This document shows, in pieces, positions 62,576-64,000 of a stretch of DNA of 64,000 bases. The DNA comes from DASUBV01 sp963822485. Lineage in GTDB: Bacteria > Actinomycetota > Actinomycetes > Streptosporangiales > Streptosporangiaceae. A model generated the notes under the pieces. The model worked only from the letters and a program-made list of their open reading frames with translations. It searched no databases and was not told the DNA's origin. Every line of letters begins with the position of its first letter. Position 1 is the first letter of the stretch. The position numbers and the translations under genes are program-made. The stretch covers positions 62,001 to 126,000 of the forward strand of contig CAWGHW010000035.1 of assembly GCA_963822485.1 (NCBI GenBank). The letters are read 5' to 3'.

Positions 62576-63957
62576 GTCGCGCGGCGGCTGACCCACCGGC
62601 CGCAGGCCGGCCGGGCAAGACCGACGCGACCGCGGTCGGACGGCTGCTGCGCGAGTACCACCTGCGCGGGCTGGACCCGGCCGGGATCCGGCGGCTGGGC
62701 GGCTCGGTCCACGGGTCCAGCGTGTCCTACAAGATCACGGCCGACGGCGACCCGCCCTGGATCGTGCGCGCGTTCCGCGTAGACGGCGCGGTGCCGGCCC
62801 AGTTCAGCGGGACCGAGGCCGAGACCATGGCCGACTGGGTCATCGGCCGGGCCCGGACGCTGTTCCGGCTGGCCGAGGCGGGCTACCCGGCACCGCGGCC
62901 GGTGCGGGTCCATTCCGGGGAGCTGGTCGGGGTGGCCGGGCCGTGGCTGACCTGGGCCACCACGTTCGCGGACGGGCCCGTGCTACGGCCGTCGCTGGAC
63001 CAGCTGCGCTCGCTGGGCTCCGCCCTGGGGCGCTTGCACACCGTCCCGCCGGTCGGGCCTGCCGGGGCGGGCGAGGCCCCTGGGGCTGGCAGAGGCGCTG
63101 AGGCTGGCGCGGGTGCAGGGTCTGGTGGTGCACGGTCTGGTGGTGCACGGTCTGGTGGTGCAGGGCCTGATGGGGTTGTCACGGCTGGCGAGGCTAATGA
63201 GGCTGGCAGTGTCAATGAGGCTGGCGGGGTCAACGAGGCTAGAGGTGTCAACGAGGCCGGCGGGGTCAACGAGGCTAGCGGGGTCAACGAGCCTGGCTGG
63301 GCTGATGGGGTTGTCGGGACTGGCGGGACTGGCGGGGCGGGCGGGCAAGTGGGGCCGGGGAAGGCGGCCTGGCATCCTGATGCGGCGGTGGCCACGACGC
63401 TGGCCCGGCTGGACGCCGTGGCCGACCGGCTGCCGGACGACTGGCGATCGATGCACGAGTCGTTCCTGCGGACGACGCTGGCCGTGCAGCACTGGGCCCG
63501 CCGACTGCCCACGGGGCTGGTGCACGGCGACGCCTGGGCGGGCAACGCGGTGGCGGGACCGGACGGCGAGGTCACGCTCATCGACTGGGAGACAAGCGGC
63601 ATCGGCCTGCCCGTGCTTGACCTGGGCAACTGCCTGGCCGAATGCCACCTGGACGCCGACCTGCCGCCGGACCGGCCCGAGGCGTGGCTGGTGCAGCCGG
63701 ATGAGCAGCGCATCGCCGCGGTGGCCGAGGGCTACCGCGCGCACCGAGTTCCGACCGGCGCCGAGCGGGAGCTGCTGGCCGACGCCGCGCGGTTCGGGGC
63801 CGCGTTCGTAGGCGCGGTCCACTTCGAGGCCGCGCTCATCGAGGGGGCCGGCGGGCCGGCCATGGACGCGCGGCTGGCCCGGCTGCGCAACCGGCTGGAC
63901 ATCAGCGACACCGTGGCCGAGCTCGCCCTCCGCCACCTGCCGCCACCCGCCCGCTAG
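62572..63957 (+). CDS. Aminoglycoside-phosphotransferase-fold (APH) kinase-like protein
   Basis: 461 residues, TTG start overlapping the zinc-ribbon stop. APH fold: IRRLGGSVHGSSVSYKITAD, WIVRAFRVD as the ATP-lysine region, the catalytic loop GLVHGDAWAGNAVAGPDGEV (HGDxxxxN) and LIDWETSGIGLPVLDLGNCL (metal Asp). A ~90-residue low-complexity insert with GVNEAG-type hexapeptides (18-bp DNA units near 63215-63305) sits between the lobes. Resistance is not implied; many such proteins phosphorylate metabolites. 43 bases remain after its stop. Confidence 0.88.
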   Translation: MSRAAADPPAAGRPGKTDATAVGRLLREYHLRGLDPAGIRRLGGSVHGSSVSYKITADGDPPWIVRAFRVDGAVPAQFSGTEAETMADWVIGRARTLFRLAEAGYPAPRPVRVHSGELVGVAGPWLTWATTFADGPVLRPSLDQLRSLGSALGRLHTVPPVGPAGAGEAPGAGRGAEAGAGAGSGGARSGGARSGGAGPDGVVTAGEANEAGSVNEAGGVNEARGVNEAGGVNEASGVNEPGWADGVVGTGGTGGAGGQVGPGKAAWHPDAAVATTLARLDAVADRLPDDWRSMHESFLRTTLAVQHWARRLPTGLVHGDAWAGNAVAGPDGEVTLIDWETSGIGLPVLDLGNCLAECHLDADLPPDRPEAWLVQPDEQRIAAVAEGYRAHRVPTGAERELLADAARFGAAFVGAVHFEAALIEGAGGPAMDARLARLRNRLDISDTVAELALRHLPPPAR

Positions 63958-64000
63958 CCCCGAGCCCCTGACCCCAGCCGCCAGGCCCTAGCCGACCATG

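Noticed and set aside
62572..63957. Aminoglycoside resistance determinant
   Set aside because: The fold is APH, but the insert, length and context give no support for antibiotic substrates.

Overview
The window is chromosomal DNA of a high-GC actinomycete. The strongest markers are a homodimeric-type pyruvate dehydrogenase E1, a fasR-fabD-fabH-acpP-fabF block, actinobacterial families (DUF3052, DUF5998, DUF3145, DUF899, DUF1707, MHYT), a SigR-like and a SigE-family sigma factor, and very high GC at third codon positions with frequent GTG/TTG starts. An order-level guess (Streptosporangiales-like) is inference only.

Layout. 0-13.7 kb is core metabolism: glpK, a lipoprotein, an ArsR regulator, lipB, a membrane protein, amn, a serine hydrolase, a TetR/monooxygenase pair with a clear operator, then sucB, lpdA and pepA on the minus strand. 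14-23.2 kb holds membrane proteins, a split nucleotidyltransferase, an MHYT sensor with a ChrB-like partner, a HIT protein, cobS, a RibD_C reductase and a four-gene run ending in a sulfurtransferase whose start lies in a DnaA-box cluster. 23.2-32 kb is the accessory-looking part: a replication-relaxation/FtsK-TraG ATPase/J-domain operon, a SigE-family sigma factor paired with a membrane-anchored beta-propeller, an IS701-type transposase remnant, a secreted protein and a 41-residue zinc-knuckle ORF. 32.2-46 kb carries HtrA, an oxidoreductase, a methyltransferase, an ArsR/MFS pair, tenA-SDR, an SRPBCC-ArsR-DUF899 operon, a gene-poor kilobase, a SigR-like sigma factor, a flavin-binding protein and a YdcF protein. 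46-64 kb holds the fab cluster, a uronate-dehydrogenase/enolase-superfamily pair, an amidohydrolase, an MFS exporter, aceE, DUF3052, a peroxiredoxin, a zinc-ribbon protein and a kinase-like protein.

How genes fit together. AceE, the lipoylated E2 (sucB), LpdA and the octanoyltransferase LipB can form and charge the mixed pyruvate/2-oxoglutarate dehydrogenase system usual in actinobacteria. FasR-FabD-FabH-ACP-FabF is the essential fatty-acid initiation and elongation set.

Most interesting. The gene-poor kilobase at 42.0-43.0 kb contains a consensus promoter (TTGACA-17-TTAAAT). Directly after it comes a predicted three-way-junction RNA whose closing stem abuts the Shine-Dalgarno of a 19-residue, Trp-rich ORF, and 180 bp further on lies a perfect LacI-type palindrome. 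Other unexplained items are an 18-bp sequence repeated exactly four times in intergenic DNA, the DnaA-box cluster, a perfect 50-bp palindrome, and a Tyr/Gln-rich linker inside the E2 protein.

Quality note. At least seven genes (including fabD and sucB) are broken by single-base shifts, mostly in GC-rich low-complexity stretches. I read most of these as sequence errors rather than real mutations.
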